Shown piece by piece: positions 11,201 to 21,167 of a stretch of DNA of 64,000 nucleotides (positions are counted from its first letter, which is position 1; each line of letters opens with the position of its first letter). Location: the NCBI RefSeq assembly GCF_019049245.1, contig NZ_JAGMUK010000054.1, positions 124,001 through 188,000 on the forward strand, read 5' to 3'. The notes under the pieces are model-generated. The model was given only the letters and a program-made list of their open reading frames with translations. It did not search any database and was not told the origin of the DNA. A program made the position numbers and the translations under genes. Source of the stretch: Streptomyces sp. AC555_RSS877 (GTDB taxonomy: Bacteria; Actinomycetota; Actinomycetes; Streptomycetales; Streptomycetaceae).

Positions 11201-14200
11201 GGTTCGTGGCGAACCCGTTCGCCGGCGACGGCTCCCGGATGTACCACACGGGCGACCTCGCCCGCCGCACCCTCGACGGCGAGCTGGAGTTCGCCGGCCG
11301 CGCCGACGACCAGGTCCAGCTCAAGGGCTTCCGGATCGAGTTGGGCGAGGTGGAGGCCGCGGTCAGGGAACTCGACGGCGTGGTCGACGTGGCCGTCACC
11401 GTGGCGGACAGCGGCGACCACCTGGTCGCGCACGTCGTGGGCCGGGTGCCCGGTGACCTCGTCGATTCGCTGTCCGCGAAGCTGCCCGTGCACATGGTGC
11501 CGGGCCGGGTGCTGCCGGTCGACGCGCTGCCGCTGACGGTCAACGGCAAGCTGGACCGGAAGGCTTTGATCGAGCGCGCGGCCGCGCCCCTTGGGGGCGC
11601 GGGGCTGAATCCATATGCGGCTCCGCCGCGGGGCGCGACCAGCCCCCACCGGCCCGCGGATTCGTCACCGGACTCCGCACTCGCTGCCCTGGTCGACGTC
11701 TTCGCCGACACCCTGCCCGGCACCGTCGTGGACGCCGACACCGACTTCTTCCGCGCCGGAGGCGACAGCATCGTCGCCATCACCGTGATCAACCGGGCCA
11801 GGGCGCTCGGCCTGCCGATCGCGCCACGGGACGTGTTCCTGTACAAGACCCCGCGCGCTCTCGCCGAACACCTGGCGACACACGCACCGCGCACACCGCA
11901 GGCCGCCGCGACCGCGCCCGCCCGCCGCGCGGACGGCCCACTGCCGCCCACGCCGATCATTCTGCGCCAGCGGGAACTCGGCGGATCGCTCGCCCGGTTC
12001 GCCCAGGCCAGGGCGCTGACGGCGCCCGAGGGCACCGGGTTCGCGGACGCCGGGCGCGCCGCGAACGCCGTCGTGGCCGCGCACCCGGCCCTCCGGCTGC
12101 GGCTGCGCGTCGAGCACGGGGTGTGGGCGCTGCGCACCGAACCCGCCCGCGAGGTCACCGTCGTACGACCGGACACGACCGACGCGGCGACGGCGGCGAA
12201 CGAGGCCGCCGGACGGCTCGACCCGGAGTCCGGGGACGTCATCGCGTTCTCGTGGCTGGAGACGAGCCGGACCCTGGTGGTCACCGTGCACCACCTGGCC
12301 GTCGACTCGGTGTCCTGGCTGGTCCTGCTGGACGACCTGGCCACCGCCCTGCGCGGTGAGCCCCTGGCACCGCCGACCACCTCCTACGCCGAATACGCCG
12401 AAGCACTGAACTCCCGGTCCACCGAGGTCATCGACGACCTCGGCCACTGGGCGACCACGCTCCGGGCCCCCGCGCTGCTGCCCGAGGTCGAGGGCCTGCG
12501 CGAGAGCACGGTCGTGCTCGCCCCCGAAGCGAGCGACCGCCTGACCCGCACCGCCCCCGCCGCATTCGGTGTCGGTCTCACCGAGTTGCTGTGCGGTGCC
12601 CTGCGCACCGCGCTGACCCGTGTCCAGCCGTCGCCCACCGATCTCGCGATCGAGCTGGAACGGCACGGCCGGGTGCCGGCGCTGGAGCACCACGACTACA
12701 CCCGTACGGTCGGGTGGTTCACCTCCATCGCCCCCGTACGGCTCACCGCGCACAGCGACCCCGTCGCGGCGGCACGCGAGGTGGCCGAACGCCAGCCGGA
12801 CGAGTGCGCGCACGTCGCCTACGGCCAACTCCGGTACCTCAACCCGCAGACGGCCTCGCTGCTGACAGCCCGCCCGCAGGTGCTGTTCAACTACCTCGGC
12901 CGGGGCAGCGAGTCCCAGGCGCTGCACATCACCGGCGGCGACCAGGGCAGCCCCTACGCCGTCGAGGTCAACGCGTGGACCGACGCGGCCACCGGAAGCC
13001 TGCACGCGGCGTTCACTCTCGCCGAGGGCATCCCCGACGAGATCACCGAACACTGGCTGAGCGCACTGGAACACCTCGCGGACGCCTCCGTGACGGCCGA
13101 GCGCACGGCACCGGTCACCCCGCTCCAGCGCGGTCTGTTCTTCCAGGCCCAGATGGCCGGCACGGCCGGACACTATGTCGCCCAGAGCTGGTTCACCTTC
13201 GACCGGCGCCTGGACACCGACGCGCTGGCCGAGGCGATGGCGTACGTGATCGCCCGTCATCCCGTCGTGGGCGCCGGCTTCACCACCGACGACGACGGGA
13301 ACCCGGTCCAGGTCCTCAGCGCCGGGAGACAAGTCACCGTCCGCACGGTCGAGTTGGCGACGGAGGCGGAGGTCGAGGCCCTGCGTGCCCGGGACCGTGA
13401 CACCGGCTTCGACCCGGGGGAGCCGCCGCTGATCCGGGTGACCGTGGTGCGCCTGCCCGAGGGCCGCGACGGCCTGCTGCTGAGCTACCACCTGCTGCTG
13501 TGGGACGGCTGGTCCCGCGAGATCGTGCTGCGGGACCTCTTCGACGCCTACCAGGCCGTCGTCGCGGGCGAGCCGCTGGACGCGGCCCCGGCCACGCCGA
13601 GCTTCGAGGACTACGCCCGGGCGCTCGACGCCAAGGACCCCGCCGTATCGGAACGCTTCTGGGCGGAGCACCTGGCCGGCCTCCCCGGCCCGACGCTGCT
13701 CGCCGGACCGGCGCCGTCCCTTCCGGACGAGCTGCCGCGCGCACTCGTGCACACCCTGTCCGCCGAACAGTCGGACCTGCTGCGGGAAGCGGCCAGGGCA
13801 CACGGCGTCACCCTGAACTCGGTGCTGACCGGCGCGTTCGGCCTGCTGCTCGGCGCGCACACGGGCCGCGGTGACGCCGTGTTCGGCGTGACCGTCTCCG
13901 GCCGGGAGGGCGAGGGCCTGGACGAGGTCGTCGGCGTGCTGCTCAACACCGTGCCCCTGTGGACGCGAGCACGGCCGGACGACACCGTCCGGGAGTACCT
14001 GACGGCCGTACAGGCGGCCAGGGTCGAGGCGATGGAGCATGAGCACCTGGGCCTCGGCGAGATCCAGCGGGCCAGCGGGCACGACACCCTGTTCGACAAC
14101 CTGTTCGTGCTCCAGAACTTCCTGGACCTGGACGCGTTCGCCGAGATGAACGCCCGGCACGGCATCACCTCGGTGAAGGCCGACGACTCCACCCACTATC

Positions 14201-16188
14201 CGTTCACGTGGGTCGTCACGCCCGGCGAACGGCTCACGGTCAAGCTTGAGCACCGCGACGGCGACACCGGGAGCGCTCGTCGTCTCCTCGACGACTACCT
14301 GCGCGTACTCGAGGACCTGGCCCGGACGACCGGTCCGGTCGGCGCCTTGCGGGGGCTGGGGCCCGAGCCCTCGCGGGAAGCGCGTACGGACGTCGGCACG
14401 GACACCGTCGTCGACCGGTTCGACCGGGCGGCGGACCGCGACCCGCAGCGGGTCGCGCTCGTCGCCCACGGCGAGACCATGACCTTCGCGGGGCTCCGGG
14501 ACCGCAGCCGTGCGGTGGCGGGTGTGCTCGCCCGGCGCGGCATCGGCCCCGAGACGACCGTGGGCCTCGCGATCCCGCGCTCGCTCGACTCGATCGTGGC
14601 GCTGTTCGCCGTACTGCGCGTCGGCGCCGCGTACGTGCCGCTGGAGCTGGACCACCCGGACGAGCGGATCGCCGCTATCGTCGCGGACGCACGCCCGGAG
14701 GTCATCCTCACGGTGAGTGCCGTATCGCCCCGGCTGACCGGCGATCGGGCGGACCTGATCGAGCTGGACCGCCCGCTGCCCGAGGCCGAGCCGTATCTCA
14801 CGTTCGCGCCGGACGACCCGGACCGCCTGCGGCACCCCGCGTACACCATCTACACCTCCGGATCGACCGGGAAGCCCAAGGGCGTGGTGACCGAGTACGC
14901 CGGGCTCACCAACATGCTGATCAACCACCAGCGCCGCATCTTCGAGCCGGTGCTGGCGCAGCACGGCCACCGGGTCTTCCGGATCGCGCACACCGTGTCG
15001 TTCGCGTTCGACATGTCGTGGGAGGAGCTGCTGTGGCTCGCCGACGGCCACGAGGTGCACATCTGTGACGAGGAACTGCGCCGCGACGCACCCCGGTTGG
15101 TCGAGTACTGCCTCGAACACGGCATCGACGTCATCAACGTGACCCCGACCTACGCACAACAGCTCGTCGCCGAGGGCCTGTTGGACAACCCGGCACGGCG
15201 GCCGGCACTGGTGCTGCTGGGCGGGGAGGCCGTCACCCCGACGCTGTGGCAGCGGCTCGCGGAGACCGAGGGGACGGTCGGCTACAACCTGTACGGACCC
15301 ACCGAGTACACCATCAACACCCTCGGCGTCGGCACCTTCGAATGCCAGGACCCGGTGGTGGGCGTCGCGATCGACAACACCGACGTGTACGTGCTGGATC
15401 CGTGGCTGCGTCCCCTGCCGGACAGGGTCCCAGGCGAGCTGTACGTGTCGGGCATCGGCATCGCGCGCGGCTATCTCGGGCAGCCCGCCCAGACCGCGCA
15501 CCGCTTCGTCGCCTGCCCCTTCGGCGCACCCGGCGAACGCATGTACCGCACCGGGGACCTGGTGATCCGGCGGCCCGACGGGAACCTGATGTACCTGGGC
15601 CGCACCGACCAGCAGGTCAAGATCCGCGGCCACCGGGTCGAACTCGGCGAGGTGGAGGCCTCGTTCGCGGCGCACCCGGCGGTGCGGTTCGTCGCCGCGG
15701 TCGCCCAGCCCGACCCGCAGGTCGACGGGGCGTACCGGCTGGCCGCCTACCTCGTGCTCGACGGCGCCGCCGATCTGGCGGCGGTCGCCGCCGAAGTGGG
15801 CGCCGGGCTGCCGGACTTCCTGCGCCCCACCCACTACGCCCAGGTCGACAGCATCCCGCTCACCGTGAACGGGAAGGCTGACACCAAGGCGCTGCCGGAG
15901 GCCAAGCCGCTGGGCGCGCTGACCACGGCGGCGGAGCGCGGCCCCGAGACCGAGACCGAGACCACGGTGTGCGAGTTCTTCGCCGAGGCACTGGACCTGG
16001 ACGACGACGAGGTGAGCGCGGTGAGCGACTTCGTGTCCCTCGGAGGACACTCCATGTTGGCGGTGCGGCTGATCGGGCTGCTCCGCCGGGAGTACGGCCC
16101 CGTGGTCACGATCCGTGACCTGTTCACCCTGCGAACCCCGGAAGCGATTGCCCGCCACCTCGATGACCACCACGATGACAACTCCTGA
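5203..16188 (+). CDS. cchH: Coelichelin nonribosomal peptide synthetase CchH (A-T-E-C-A-T-E-C-A-T)
   Basis: A 3661-residue trimodular NRPS. Residues 1-135 look like the tail of a condensation domain plus the C-A linker. Module 1: A1 (core [11 protein letters not shown] about 289), T1 LGGDS with Ser682, E1 with [10 protein letters not shown] and VLFNYLGRF. Module 2: C2 (His1329-His1330, Asp1334), A2 ([11 protein letters not shown] about 1779), T2 AGGDS with Ser2189, E2 with [10 protein letters not shown]. Module 3: C3 (YHLLLWDG, first His replaced by Tyr), A3 (about 3214), T3 LGGHS with Ser3617. No thioesterase follows. Specificity codes read as DINYWGGIGK, DFWNIGMVHK and DMENLGLINK, fitting formyl-hydroxy-Orn, Thr and hydroxy-Orn. 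E1 and E2 give D residues 1 and 2. All match coelichelin, whose tetrapeptide requires reuse of module 1. ATG 5203 is preceded by GGAAGGGG at an unusually long distance. Confidence 0.96.
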   Translation: MVEPSARLVLLSPARLADVRRRTGDFSDRTIAEACAIGLSYWATGRSPAGIDLTPGTLFADVLGWVDNGGDGPGGWAVGTDGGSGWSIAVPEDVVPAEAQLALDDLADFPDRPIGTIGPSGPAARLEALTEWNDTRADRVRPTIVEMFREQARTRPDAVAVVDEHRSLTYRQAADMSAQLAHHLMERGLTAEQVVGISLGRSADMVIGLLGVLQAGCAFVPLDPQWPAARRAVVIEDARVVLQLNALGEHDPGEPEAVAVDLGDWKFGACPTEGTEVAVPGNALAYVIFTSGSTGRPKGAMIRHEAISERLLWQVDEILGFGHDDASLFKAPLSFDISINEIFLPLVSGGRLVVLRPGGERDPHHLLSVIAGHRVTFTYLVSSMLDVLLEIAGDSGQLDSLRHVWCGGEVLTPELYERFRTRLDIPMYHGYGPAETTIGVSHVIYRGAAERLSTSIGKANPNTQLYVLDDELRPVPVGVGGELYVGGFLLGRGYVGAPGLTASRFVANPFADDGSRLYRTGDLARFAPDGSLDFLGRADNQIKIRGMRLEIEDVEVGLAEHPGVRHTCVVAKKNTAGGTYLVGYVIPAAGSEDLRADEVKAWATEHMVEYMVPAHIVVMREFPLTANGKLDRNALPEPTIGTGSLIPPSTENERAVCAAVASVLRLEEVGVDQDFFQLGGDSILAISLLSALREAGLYVTARQIFTHSTTGALAAVAGREDVSTVDHADVATGSVVGSPIVQWLGETTDAIDGFVQSVVLNTPADLTADALDRILAAVVGRHDMLRAKLVRGDRWSFDIPEADRAAAGWKESDRPLDECVALATGELDPAGGVMLRAVWRREARQLVVVAHHVVIDGVSWRVLMEDLATAWRQFASGAPIELPPVGTSFRRWTQLMERAAFDADGSFYWRPLPGEDRPVGRRPLSEADTVAGERVRTVSVGPEVTAALLGEIPAKFHAGVNDVLLTALAVTLARWRRDLGQDQTFAHIELEGHGREGQFVASTAGFEPELSRTVGWFTTLFPVTVDPGAAADLTAPEYLAAALKAVKEDLARVPDNGVSYGALRYLTHTEFDAPAPQVLFNYLGRFDAGALGDWQLAKTTGQLGEKRDPRMRLPRALEFNAIAEPAPDGGDYELVTTLSWPDGMFTDQDITTLGAYFRTALAGLAALDQGGHSPSDFALVQLTQADVDALDGPALRDILPLTPLQEGLYFHSVFDDDSAGAYVEQQLLTLDGEVDAGRLAAAATRLLTLYPNLAARFVALADGRVVSVLESGVEAPFTTLDRPGITDDEIRDLAERDRRAGFDLATGPLMRYTLIRAGSGRHVLVQTVHHIIADGWSVPPMLRALLAEYHAPGTRYPLGGFPDYVHWLAGRDEDESDRVWREELAELPGPSLVAEGHTPSDRFADTAVEPGDDIDAAVRTAGVPLSVAVHSAWAVTLGGLLHGTDVVFGSTVSGRDADVSGIEDMVGLFINTIPVRARWTGTTTSRELLASVRAHQGAVLPHQHVSLARIGRQAGAGSLFDTLVVFDVATDANALRGPDDTLVITDIANEGAPHYPLTLVVERTLDGRPRFQLIYDGELLREASARTILRTFTSTLTGLLTRPDALVDGLAAESDRRPAPITPTTLGGLFDAAARRDPAATAVTQCGLDGGTRSLTYGELADAKNELAAVLRGAGVGPGQRVAVAVPRSVEQVVALVAIVAAGGAYVPLDLAYPDDRLEYILADAAPQVVLVEREQRDRFTQLLARAGVPARVLVQGDELPVGDTAAAEAGWHDPAYVIYTSGSTGRPKGVVVPHSSVVTLLANTRPGMEFGPHDVWVQFHSFSFDFAVWELWGALAHGGELLVPDYALTRSPVDFHRLVRERSVTVLNQTPSAFYQFIEADRHADEPVTALRRIIFGGEALDLGRLRGWVERHGTGAPELVNMYGITETTVHVTHRVLTDEDFDGDDVSPIGGPIPGLVTYLLDDRLRPVPPGRVGAIYVAGDQVSLGYLGRPGLTAGRFVANPFAGDGSRMYHTGDLARRTLDGELEFAGRADDQVQLKGFRIELGEVEAAVRELDGVVDVAVTVADSGDHLVAHVVGRVPGDLVDSLSAKLPVHMVPGRVLPVDALPLTVNGKLDRKALIERAAAPLGGAGLNPYAAPPRGATSPHRPADSSPDSALAALVDVFADTLPGTVVDADTDFFRAGGDSIVAITVINRARALGLPIAPRDVFLYKTPRALAEHLATHAPRTPQAAATAPARRADGPLPPTPIILRQRELGGSLARFAQARALTAPEGTGFADAGRAANAVVAAHPALRLRLRVEHGVWALRTEPAREVTVVRPDTTDAATAANEAAGRLDPESGDVIAFSWLETSRTLVVTVHHLAVDSVSWLVLLDDLATALRGEPLAPPTTSYAEYAEALNSRSTEVIDDLGHWATTLRAPALLPEVEGLRESTVVLAPEASDRLTRTAPAAFGVGLTELLCGALRTALTRVQPSPTDLAIELERHGRVPALEHHDYTRTVGWFTSIAPVRLTAHSDPVAAAREVAERQPDECAHVAYGQLRYLNPQTASLLTARPQVLFNYLGRGSESQALHITGGDQGSPYAVEVNAWTDAATGSLHAAFTLAEGIPDEITEHWLSALEHLADASVTAERTAPVTPLQRGLFFQAQMAGTAGHYVAQSWFTFDRRLDTDALAEAMAYVIARHPVVGAGFTTDDDGNPVQVLSAGRQVTVRTVELATEAEVEALRARDRDTGFDPGEPPLIRVTVVRLPEGRDGLLLSYHLLLWDGWSREIVLRDLFDAYQAVVAGEPLDAAPATPSFEDYARALDAKDPAVSERFWAEHLAGLPGPTLLAGPAPSLPDELPRALVHTLSAEQSDLLREAARAHGVTLNSVLTGAFGLLLGAHTGRGDAVFGVTVSGREGEGLDEVVGVLLNTVPLWTRARPDDTVREYLTAVQAARVEAMEHEHLGLGEIQRASGHDTLFDNLFVLQNFLDLDAFAEMNARHGITSVKADDSTHYPFTWVVTPGERLTVKLEHRDGDTGSARRLLDDYLRVLEDLARTTGPVGALRGLGPEPSREARTDVGTDTVVDRFDRAADRDPQRVALVAHGETMTFAGLRDRSRAVAGVLARRGIGPETTVGLAIPRSLDSIVALFAVLRVGAAYVPLELDHPDERIAAIVADARPEVILTVSAVSPRLTGDRADLIELDRPLPEAEPYLTFAPDDPDRLRHPAYTIYTSGSTGKPKGVVTEYAGLTNMLINHQRRIFEPVLAQHGHRVFRIAHTVSFAFDMSWEELLWLADGHEVHICDEELRRDAPRLVEYCLEHGIDVINVTPTYAQQLVAEGLLDNPARRPALVLLGGEAVTPTLWQRLAETEGTVGYNLYGPTEYTINTLGVGTFECQDPVVGVAIDNTDVYVLDPWLRPLPDRVPGELYVSGIGIARGYLGQPAQTAHRFVACPFGAPGERMYRTGDLVIRRPDGNLMYLGRTDQQVKIRGHRVELGEVEASFAAHPAVRFVAAVAQPDPQVDGAYRLAAYLVLDGAADLAAVAAEVGAGLPDFLRPTHYAQVDSIPLTVNGKADTKALPEAKPLGALTTAAERGPETETETTVCEFFAEALDLDDDEVSAVSDFVSLGGHSMLAVRLIGLLRREYGPVVTIRDLFTLRTPEAIARHLDDHHDDNS

Positions 16189-17878
16189 CACGCAGCGGCC
16201 CCACCCGGGGTCCGACATCCTCCGGACCGCACTGCGCCGCAACGTGGGCGCCATGGTCTGGGGCACCGTCCTCATGGGCCTGTACCAGGCGGGGGAGACC
16301 GCCTTCCCCATCGCGCTCGGCCTGATCGTCGAACACACGATGAAGGGGGACCGGAACCTCGGCTCGCTCGCCCTGTCCATCGGTGCGCTCGCCGTGATCA
16401 TCACGACCGTGTCGCTGTCGTGGCGGTTCGGGATGCGCATCCTGCAGAAGGCCAACACCACCGAGGCGCACCGCTGGCGGGTGCGGGTCGCGTCCTGCGG
16501 ACTCCAGCCGGTGGCCAGGGACGTCGACCTCAAGTCCGGTGAGGTGCTGACCATCGCCACCGAGGACGCCGACCAGACCGCCGACATCATCGAGGTGGTG
16601 CCGCTGCTGATCAGCTCGCTGGTCGCGGTCGTGATCGCGGCTGTCGCGCTGGGCCTGGCCGACGTCCGGCTCGGCCTGCTGGTGATCGTGGGAACCGTCG
16701 CGATCCTGTCGATCCTGAGCGTGATGTCCAAGCGGATCGGCGCCAGTACCCGCGAACAGCAGGCCCGGGTGGCGCGGGCGGGCGCCAAGGTCGCCGACCT
16801 GATCATCGGCCTGCGCCCGCTGCACGGCTTCGGCGGCAACCACGCGGCGTTCCGGTCCTACCGGAAGGTCAGCACGGAGGCGAAACACCAGGCGATCACC
16901 GTCGCCCGGGTGAACAGCGTGTACGCGGGCACCGCGCTGGCCCTCAACGCGGTCCTCGCCGCCGCCGTGACCCTGACGGCGGGCTGGCTGGCGTTCGAGG
17001 GCCGGATCACCATCGGGGAACTCGTCATGGCCGTGGGGCTGGCGCAGTTCATCATGGAACCGCTCAAACTGTTCTCGGAGATGCCGAAGTACGTGATGAT
17101 GGCCCGCGCCTCGGCCGAACGGATGGCGCTGGTGCTGACCGCGCCGCCGGTGACGACCCCTGGACCGCAGCGTCCGGCCGCGGGCGGGGACCTCGAAGTC
17201 GACTGCGTCCGGTACGGGCTGCTGCGCAAGCTGAAGTTGCAGGTGACCGCCGGCGAGTTCGTGGCGATCGCCGCCTACCAGCCGAGGGCGGCGGCCGACC
17301 TCGCGTCGATCCTGGCCGTGAGCGTGCCGCCGCACGCGTACGAGGGAGTGGTGCGGGTCAGCGGGCAGGAGATCGCGGACCTGTCGGTCGAGGCGGTCCG
17401 CGAGCACATGCTGGTGAACCCGTACGACGGGGAGATCTTCGCCGGTACCCTCCGGACGAACATCGACCCGTCGGGCACCAGCCGGATGATCCCCGAAGCC
17501 GTCGAGGCGTCCATGCTGACCGACGTCGTGGCCCTTCACCGCGAAGGCCTCGACCACGCCGTCCGCGACCGCGGCGCGAACCTCTCCGGCGGCCAGCGCC
17601 AACGGCTCTCCCTGGCCCGCGCCCTCGCCGCCGACACCGACGTCCTCGTCCTGCACAACCCGACCACAGCCGTCGACGCGGTCACCGAACAGCTCATCGC
17701 GCGCAACGTCGCGAAGCTGCGCCGGGGGCGCACCACCATCGTGATCACCAGCAGCCCGGCCCTCCTGGACGCCGCCGACCGTGTCCTCGTCCTGGAGGAC
17801 GGTGTCATCACCGCCGAGGGCACCCATCGCACCCTCCTGGCCACGGACGAGGACTACTGCCTGGCGGTGGCCCGGTGA
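16163..17878 (+). CDS. cchI: ABC exporter half-transporter CchI, intact signature, degenerate Walker A/B and H-loop
   Basis: A 571-residue exporter half with a six-helix membrane domain (about 1-315) and a nucleotide-binding domain. The Walker A position (about 369-381, [12 protein letters not shown]) has no GxxGxGK[ST]; Walker B reads VLVLHNPTT with His498-Asn499 in place of Asp-Glu; the H-loop His is Ser530. The signature LSGGQ (474-478) is perfect. It can therefore complete only the ATP site whose Walker motifs come from CchG. The gene overlaps the end of cchH by 26 nt (or 14 nt if the next ATG, 16175, is used), so it is co-translated with the synthetase. Confidence 0.9.
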   Translation: MTTTMTTPDTQRPHPGSDILRTALRRNVGAMVWGTVLMGLYQAGETAFPIALGLIVEHTMKGDRNLGSLALSIGALAVIITTVSLSWRFGMRILQKANTTEAHRWRVRVASCGLQPVARDVDLKSGEVLTIATEDADQTADIIEVVPLLISSLVAVVIAAVALGLADVRLGLLVIVGTVAILSILSVMSKRIGASTREQQARVARAGAKVADLIIGLRPLHGFGGNHAAFRSYRKVSTEAKHQAITVARVNSVYAGTALALNAVLAAAVTLTAGWLAFEGRITIGELVMAVGLAQFIMEPLKLFSEMPKYVMMARASAERMALVLTAPPVTTPGPQRPAAGGDLEVDCVRYGLLRKLKLQVTAGEFVAIAAYQPRAAADLASILAVSVPPHAYEGVVRVSGQEIADLSVEAVREHMLVNPYDGEIFAGTLRTNIDPSGTSRMIPEAVEASMLTDVVALHREGLDHAVRDRGANLSGGQRQRLSLARALAADTDVLVLHNPTTAVDAVTEQLIARNVAKLRRGRTTIVITSSPALLDAADRVLVLEDGVITAEGTHRTLLATDEDYCLAVAR

Positions 17879-18236
17879 CCCGCCGCAGCGGACGGTGGTC
17901 GCGGTCAAGCGCGTCTCGATGAACGCTTCTTGCACACTTTTCGGCCATGCCGGGGGTGCGCGGAGCGCCGCCGTCTCGGACGTTCCGCTGCCCGGATCGG
18001 CGACGGCCCGGGCGGCGTGTGGCGCGGATGAGCCGCTTCCGCGGCGGAAGTACAGGCCCCGTAAGGGGTATGTGAAGCACTTGCGTGCAAACGGGTCCGT
18101 AACCCACACCGCAGTACTTTAACCCTCACCGACCTCCGGCAAGCAGTGGCGCGATCTCGTTCCCCCGGGTCTCTGTTACCGGCGGTACCGACGTGCGCGC
18201 TGAGCTCTCCGCCCGGCGGACGAGAGGGGTTTCCCC
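17879..18236 (+). other. Intergenic region between cchI and the MHYT gene
   Basis: 358 bp without a convincing gene. It holds a small palindrome CTTCCG-CGG-CGGAAG (18036-18050) that may help end the cch transcript, followed by a less GC-rich stretch (18050-18125) likely to carry the promoter of the MHYT/kinase pair. No iron box, transposase fragment or obvious direct repeat shared with the other side of the pair was seen. Confidence 0.5.
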
Positions 18237-19049
18237 GTGGGACACATGGACCATTTCAGCGCCGGATGGGTCACCCCCGTCCTCTCCTACGTCATGGCCT
18301 GCGTCGGCTCGGCGCTCGGCCTGCGGTGCACGGTCAGGGCCCTGGAGGCCGACGGTGCCTCGAAACGGAACTGGCTGCTGCTGGCCTCGTTCGCGATCGG
18401 CTCCGGCATCTGGACCATGCACTTCGTCGCGATGATGGGCTTCGGCGTCGAGGGTACCCCGATCCGCTACGACGTCCCGCTCACCGTCCTCAGCCTCGTC
18501 ATCGCCATCGCCGTCGTCAGTGCCGGCGTCTTCACCGCCGGGTACGGGCGCTCGCGCGTCACGTCGGTGGCGCTCGGCGGGCTCGGCACCGGACTGGGCG
18601 TCGCCGCCATGCACTACACCGGCATGGCCGCGCTCAACCTGCACGGCACCGTCGTGTACGACCCGTTCCTCGTCGTCACCTCCGTCGTGATCGCCGTCGT
18701 CGCCGCGACCGCCGCGCTCACTCTCACCCTCATCGTGCGCGGTCCCGTCCTCGCGACCGCCGCCGCGCTCGTCATGGGGCTCGCGGTCAGCAGCATGCAC
18801 TACACCGCCATGTACGCCGTCGACGTCAGCCTCGCGCCCAGCAGCGCCGAGCTGCCCGGGGCCACGGCCACCGAGTTCCTCTTCCCGCTCGCCGTCGTGC
18901 TCGGCTCGTTCCTCTTCCTGACCTCCGCGTACGTCGCGCTCTCCCCGACCGGCAAGCGCGCCGAGTCCGTCGCCGCCGAACTGCTGCGCGAGGTCGAGCT
19001 CTCCACCGCGACCGCCGCCACGCCCGCCGCCACCAGCGCGACCGCCTGA
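18237..19049 (+). CDS. MHYT-domain integral membrane sensor protein
   Basis: A 270-residue membrane protein with seven predicted membrane segments and three MHYT-type motifs: TMHFVAMMGF, AAMHYTGMAAL and SSMHYTAMYAV. MHYT domains are thought to bind a metal, possibly copper, through these Met/His residues near the outer membrane face and to sense O2, CO or NO; that role is predicted for the family, not proven. The C-terminus is an Ala/Thr-rich tail with no output domain, so signalling must use a partner. The GTG start is 7 nt after GAGAGGGGT. The neighbouring kinase 47 bp downstream is the obvious partner. This pair is absent between cchI and cchJ in the described coelichelin locus. Confidence 0.85.
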   Translation: MGHMDHFSAGWVTPVLSYVMACVGSALGLRCTVRALEADGASKRNWLLLASFAIGSGIWTMHFVAMMGFGVEGTPIRYDVPLTVLSLVIAIAVVSAGVFTAGYGRSRVTSVALGGLGTGLGVAAMHYTGMAALNLHGTVVYDPFLVVTSVVIAVVAATAALTLTLIVRGPVLATAAALVMGLAVSSMHYTAMYAVDVSLAPSSAELPGATATEFLFPLAVVLGSFLFLTSAYVALSPTGKRAESVAAELLREVELSTATAATPAATSATA

Positions 19050-19096
19050 GCCGTACGTCCGCACAGCCGCACCGCACACTTTCGAAGAGGTATCCC

Positions 19097-21100
19097 ATGT
19101 CTGTCGCCCGTGCAACGGAACGGCTGCGTCCCAGATCGGTCCGGGCCAAGATCGTCGCCCTGCTCATGCTGCCCATCGTGTCCCTCATGGCGCTGTGGGG
19201 CTTCGCCGCGGTGACCACGGCCTCCAGCATCGGCGACACCGAGCGGGTCAAGGACGTCAACGCCGAACTCCTCGCCCCGGTCGACGAGTTCGTCACCGCG
19301 CTGCAGGCCGAGCGGACCGCCGGCGCACGCCGTGCCGCCGCGCCGGACCCGGCCGGCCTCGACGCGGTCGAGCAGGCCCGGAAGGCCACCGACAAGGCCG
19401 CCACCGCCTTCCGCAACGGCGCCGACGCCGCCACCGCGGACGCCGAGCTCCTCGACGCCGGACTGCCCGCCCGCATCGACCGCCTGGAGACCGACGCGGG
19501 CGGACTCACAGCGCTGCGCGCGCGGACCGACGCGAAGGGCGCCGCCCAGACGGCGTTCACGGGATACTCGACGGTCATCGAGCACGCCTTCGCCGTCACC
19601 GGCGCGCTCACCGGCGAGAACGGCACCCACGCCGCATCCGAGGCACGGGTCGTCCTCGAACTCGCCCGCGCCCGCGAGGCCGTGGCCCGGGAACAGGCCC
19701 TCCTCGCCGCGGGGAGCGGGGCCGGGAAACTCACCACGGAGCAGTACGCGCAGTTCGCCGGCGCCGTCGCCACCCAGCGGGAGCTCCTGAAGCCCGCGGT
19801 CGCGGATCTGAAACCGGCGCACCGGGCGGCGTACGACGCGGTGCTGAAGAGCGGGAGCTACGACAGTCTCGCGGCCGGCGAGGACCGGGTACGCGGCGCC
19901 GGACCCGGCACCCCGGTCGTCTCCGCGGACTTCCTGAGGGACTGGGACAACGCCGCCGACGCCGTGCTGAAGGGCCTCGCCGAGGCCCAGTCGGGAGCCG
20001 GTACGGGCGCCACGGCCAAGGCGAACCCCTTCGGCTGGGACACGCTGGGCGCCTCCGGCATCGCCGTCATCCTCGGCCTGGTGGGCGTGCTGCTGTCGCT
20101 GCTCGTGTCCGTGGGCGTCGGCCGCGGCCTCATCGTCGAACTGCTCGACCTGCGCAACTCCGCCCTGGAGGTCGCCGGACGCCGGCTGCCGCGGGCCATG
20201 CGCAGGCTGCACGCCGGGCAGGGCGTGGACATCGACGCCGAGGCCCCGATGCGCCGTCTCGTCGGCGACGAACTCGCCCAGGTGGGCAGCGCACTCACCG
20301 CCGTGCAGCGGGCCGCGCTCAAGGCCGCCTCCGAGCGCGCCGACCTGCTCCACGGCATCTCCGGCGTGTACGTCAGCCTCGCCCGTCGCAGCCAGGTGCT
20401 GCTGCACCGCCAACTCGACCTGCTCCACCAGCTGGAGCAGCGCCCGCGCGACCCGGCGGAGACGCACGACCTGTACCAGGTCGACTACCTCGCCACCCGG
20501 ATGCGCCGCCACTCCGAGAGCCTGCTCATCCTGTCCGGCGTCGCGCCCGGACGCGGCTGGCGCGACCCGATCCCGCTGGTGGACGTCCTGCGGGCCGCCG
20601 TCGCGGAGATCGAGCAGCCGGGCCGGGTCCAGATCTGGGCCGTCCCTCGCGTCTCCCTCCACGGCGGCGCCGTCGCGGACGTCATCCACCTGCTCGCCGA
20701 ACTCGTCGAGAACGCGGCCTCCTTCTCACCGCCCAGCGCCCCTGTCCAGCTGCGGGCCGGCCGGCTGCGCGACGGCCTCCTCCTCGAGATCGAGGACAGC
20801 GGCTTCGGCATGAACGAGGAGGCGATGGCCGAGGCCAACCGCAAGATCCAGTCCGAGAACGTCGACCTGCTCGACGCCAAGCAGATCGGACTCTTCGTGG
20901 TCAACCGCATCGCCGCCCGGCAGGGCCTGCGCGTCGAGCTGCGCGCCTCGGCGGGCGGCGGCGCCACGGCGGCCGTCCTCATCCGCGAGGACCTGATACG
21001 GGACGACATGCCGGTGCACGACGCGGCACTCCCCGACGGCCAGGACGGCGGCCGGGCACTGGCCCCCGCGTCGGCGTTGATCCCGCAGCAGCGAGGGTGA
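19097..21100 (+). CDS. Nitrate/nitrite-sensor-like histidine kinase, conservon CvnA type (orphan)
   Basis: A 667-residue membrane kinase. A first membrane helix (about 17-38) and a second (about 318-340) flank an extracytoplasmic helical NIT-like domain. A HAMP-like stretch and a DHp-like helix pair follow, with VDYLATRMRRHSESLLILSG at about 462-481, then a HATPase domain with N-box LAELVENAASFSPP (Asn539), G-box EDSGFGM (Asp567) and a late GLFVVNRIAARQG. The layout is that of the CvnA proteins of Streptomyces conservons, but no roadblock, DUF742 or Ras-like GTPase gene follows. The usual DHLATR motif reads DYLATR (Tyr464), so the phospho-acceptor is uncertain. A GAAGAGG site precedes the ATG. 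Confidence 0.85.
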   Translation: MSVARATERLRPRSVRAKIVALLMLPIVSLMALWGFAAVTTASSIGDTERVKDVNAELLAPVDEFVTALQAERTAGARRAAAPDPAGLDAVEQARKATDKAATAFRNGADAATADAELLDAGLPARIDRLETDAGGLTALRARTDAKGAAQTAFTGYSTVIEHAFAVTGALTGENGTHAASEARVVLELARAREAVAREQALLAAGSGAGKLTTEQYAQFAGAVATQRELLKPAVADLKPAHRAAYDAVLKSGSYDSLAAGEDRVRGAGPGTPVVSADFLRDWDNAADAVLKGLAEAQSGAGTGATAKANPFGWDTLGASGIAVILGLVGVLLSLLVSVGVGRGLIVELLDLRNSALEVAGRRLPRAMRRLHAGQGVDIDAEAPMRRLVGDELAQVGSALTAVQRAALKAASERADLLHGISGVYVSLARRSQVLLHRQLDLLHQLEQRPRDPAETHDLYQVDYLATRMRRHSESLLILSGVAPGRGWRDPIPLVDVLRAAVAEIEQPGRVQIWAVPRVSLHGGAVADVIHLLAELVENAASFSPPSAPVQLRAGRLRDGLLLEIEDSGFGMNEEAMAEANRKIQSENVDLLDAKQIGLFVVNRIAARQGLRVELRASAGGGATAAVLIREDLIRDDMPVHDAALPDGQDGGRALAPASALIPQQRG

Positions 21101-21122
21101 CGAGGACACGAGGACGCCGGGC

Positions 21123-21154
21123 AGCGGGCGGTAGCGCCGGCCCGGCGCCCCGCT
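21123..21154. terminator. Bidirectional hairpin between the kinase and cchJ
   Basis: Outer arms AGCGGG/CCCGCT enclose a perfect GCGCCGG-C-CCGGCGC core (21134-21148). It lies in the 67-bp gap between two convergent genes, where a shared terminator is expected. There is no U-tract. Confidence 0.5.
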
Positions 21155-21167
21155 CGCAGCTCCGCCC

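Noticed and set aside
11665-16839. Second very long minus-strand frame opposite cchH and cchI
   Set aside because: Same reason: composition-driven open frame, no recognizable family, crosses two real genes.
17879-21167. Insertion sequence or transposon bringing the MHYT/kinase pair
   Set aside because: I looked for a transposase, terminal inverted repeats and matching direct repeats at the two edges and saw none.
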